DNA of 64,000 bases. Source: Guadua angustifolia (Eukaryota; Streptophyta; Magnoliopsida; Poales; Poaceae). Below the pieces are notes generated by a model. It saw only the letters and a list, made by a program, of their open reading frames with translations, did no database searches and had not been told where the DNA came from. This document shows positions 63,526 to 64,000 of the stretch, one piece after another. The DNA lies in contig CM070520.1 in the NCBI GenBank assembly GCA_036346375.1, forward strand, positions 19,258,852-19,322,851. The letters are read 5' to 3'. The stretch's first letter is position 1. Each line of letters opens with the position of its first letter. The position numbers and the translations under genes were made by a program.

Positions 63526-64000
63526 TACCCCTAAAGATGCTGATGTTACCGTGAATTGAGCTCAATCACTCTTTGTGAAACAATCCTGGTTAATTAATTA
63601 TGAAAATGAGATCATCAAAACAATTAAGCATACCCATAATTAAGTTGCTCAACAAATTAACCATCAACTTTATTGATTATCAAAATGTCCCCCTGGCATA
63701 CTCACGAAACGGAGAAAGTTTTAATTCAGTTGGATATGCATGCATAAGTGATTTGCGACGTCTTAGACTCTTATCTCAATCAGTCGATTCTATTTCCAAA
63801 TACTGCCTGGTCGATTCTTTTTCCATATACTGCACGCACACAGCTTCTAAGTTATCATGTGCCTTTGTGTTGCCATATGCATCCTTTCCATTAAATATTT
63901 ATTTGCATGTGTACATAAGATCATCTTTTCGTTTTATCTAATCACGTATAGACTTGATTTCAGCTGGTCAGCAGCATGTGCACAACCATGCATGATGTGA
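63526..64000. other. No gene recognised
   Basis: AT-rich; one plus-strand frame is open for 113 codons (63600-63941) but has no recognisable motif and probably arises by chance. Confidence 0.5.

Noticed and set aside
63600..63941. A 113-codon open frame near the window end
   Set aside because: Composition is that of AT-rich non-coding DNA and no motif or promoter was seen.

Overview
This 64 kb window is nuclear DNA of a grass (Poaceae). The evidence is CACTA (En/Spm) elements with grass-type subterminal repeats, Ty1/copia and Ty3/gypsy LTR retrotransposons, solo LTRs, small hAT-type elements, a tandem pair of genes of the DUF6598 family (from memory a grass family), and an LRR receptor-like protein (RLP). 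I cannot name the species. Nothing resembles bacterial, organellar or rRNA sequence. No host gene is clearly intact: the RLP has one nonsense codon, both DUF6598 copies are broken, and the sugar-transporter pieces are fragments.

Layout. 1-10232: right part of a CACTA element whose left end lies outside the window. It holds a decayed tnp2-type transposase, a spacer with tandem repeats and two long hairpins, and a second gene with a transposase_24-like front and a Ulp1-like protease back; it ends in an inverted CACTA terminus. 10233-16158: small repeats, a possible small CACTA-like element, a 2.9 kb solo LTR with TSD AAAGA, and a cut-off RLP tail. 16159-36248: DUF6598 copy A, whose intron has been enlarged by 18.9 kb. 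That insert contains a CACTA end, two copies of a sugar-transporter (STP/MST) fragment carrying the same hAT insertion, an 11.7 kb copia element (17474-29160, TSD ATGGG), and a 3.1 kb solo LTR (TSD TACTG). 36850-37440: gypsy protease relic. 38128-40270: DUF6598 copy B. 40921-43671 (minus): RLP. 44882-57060: a 12.2 kb CACTA element (TSD GTG) with a gypsy element of Tat type, including an antisense ORF, lodged inside it, and its own small gene for a very acidic protein. 57064-64000: no gene recognised; a 4.6 kb solo LTR (TSD CAATC) sits inside a small repeat element.

How the parts relate. Almost everything is explained by nested transposition, and direct comparison of duplicated segments inside the window fixes many boundaries to the base. 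Most of the recent history concerns the DUF6598 pair: copy B shows what the intron looked like before copy A was invaded, and the two STP fragments show in which order the hAT, copia, CACTA and LTR insertions arrived. I found no convincing unknown gene system. The most unusual points are the palindromic 14-mer arrays of the copia element, the long perfect hairpins and shared module of the CACTA elements, the acidic CACTA-2 protein, and the transporter fragment duplicated inside an intron.
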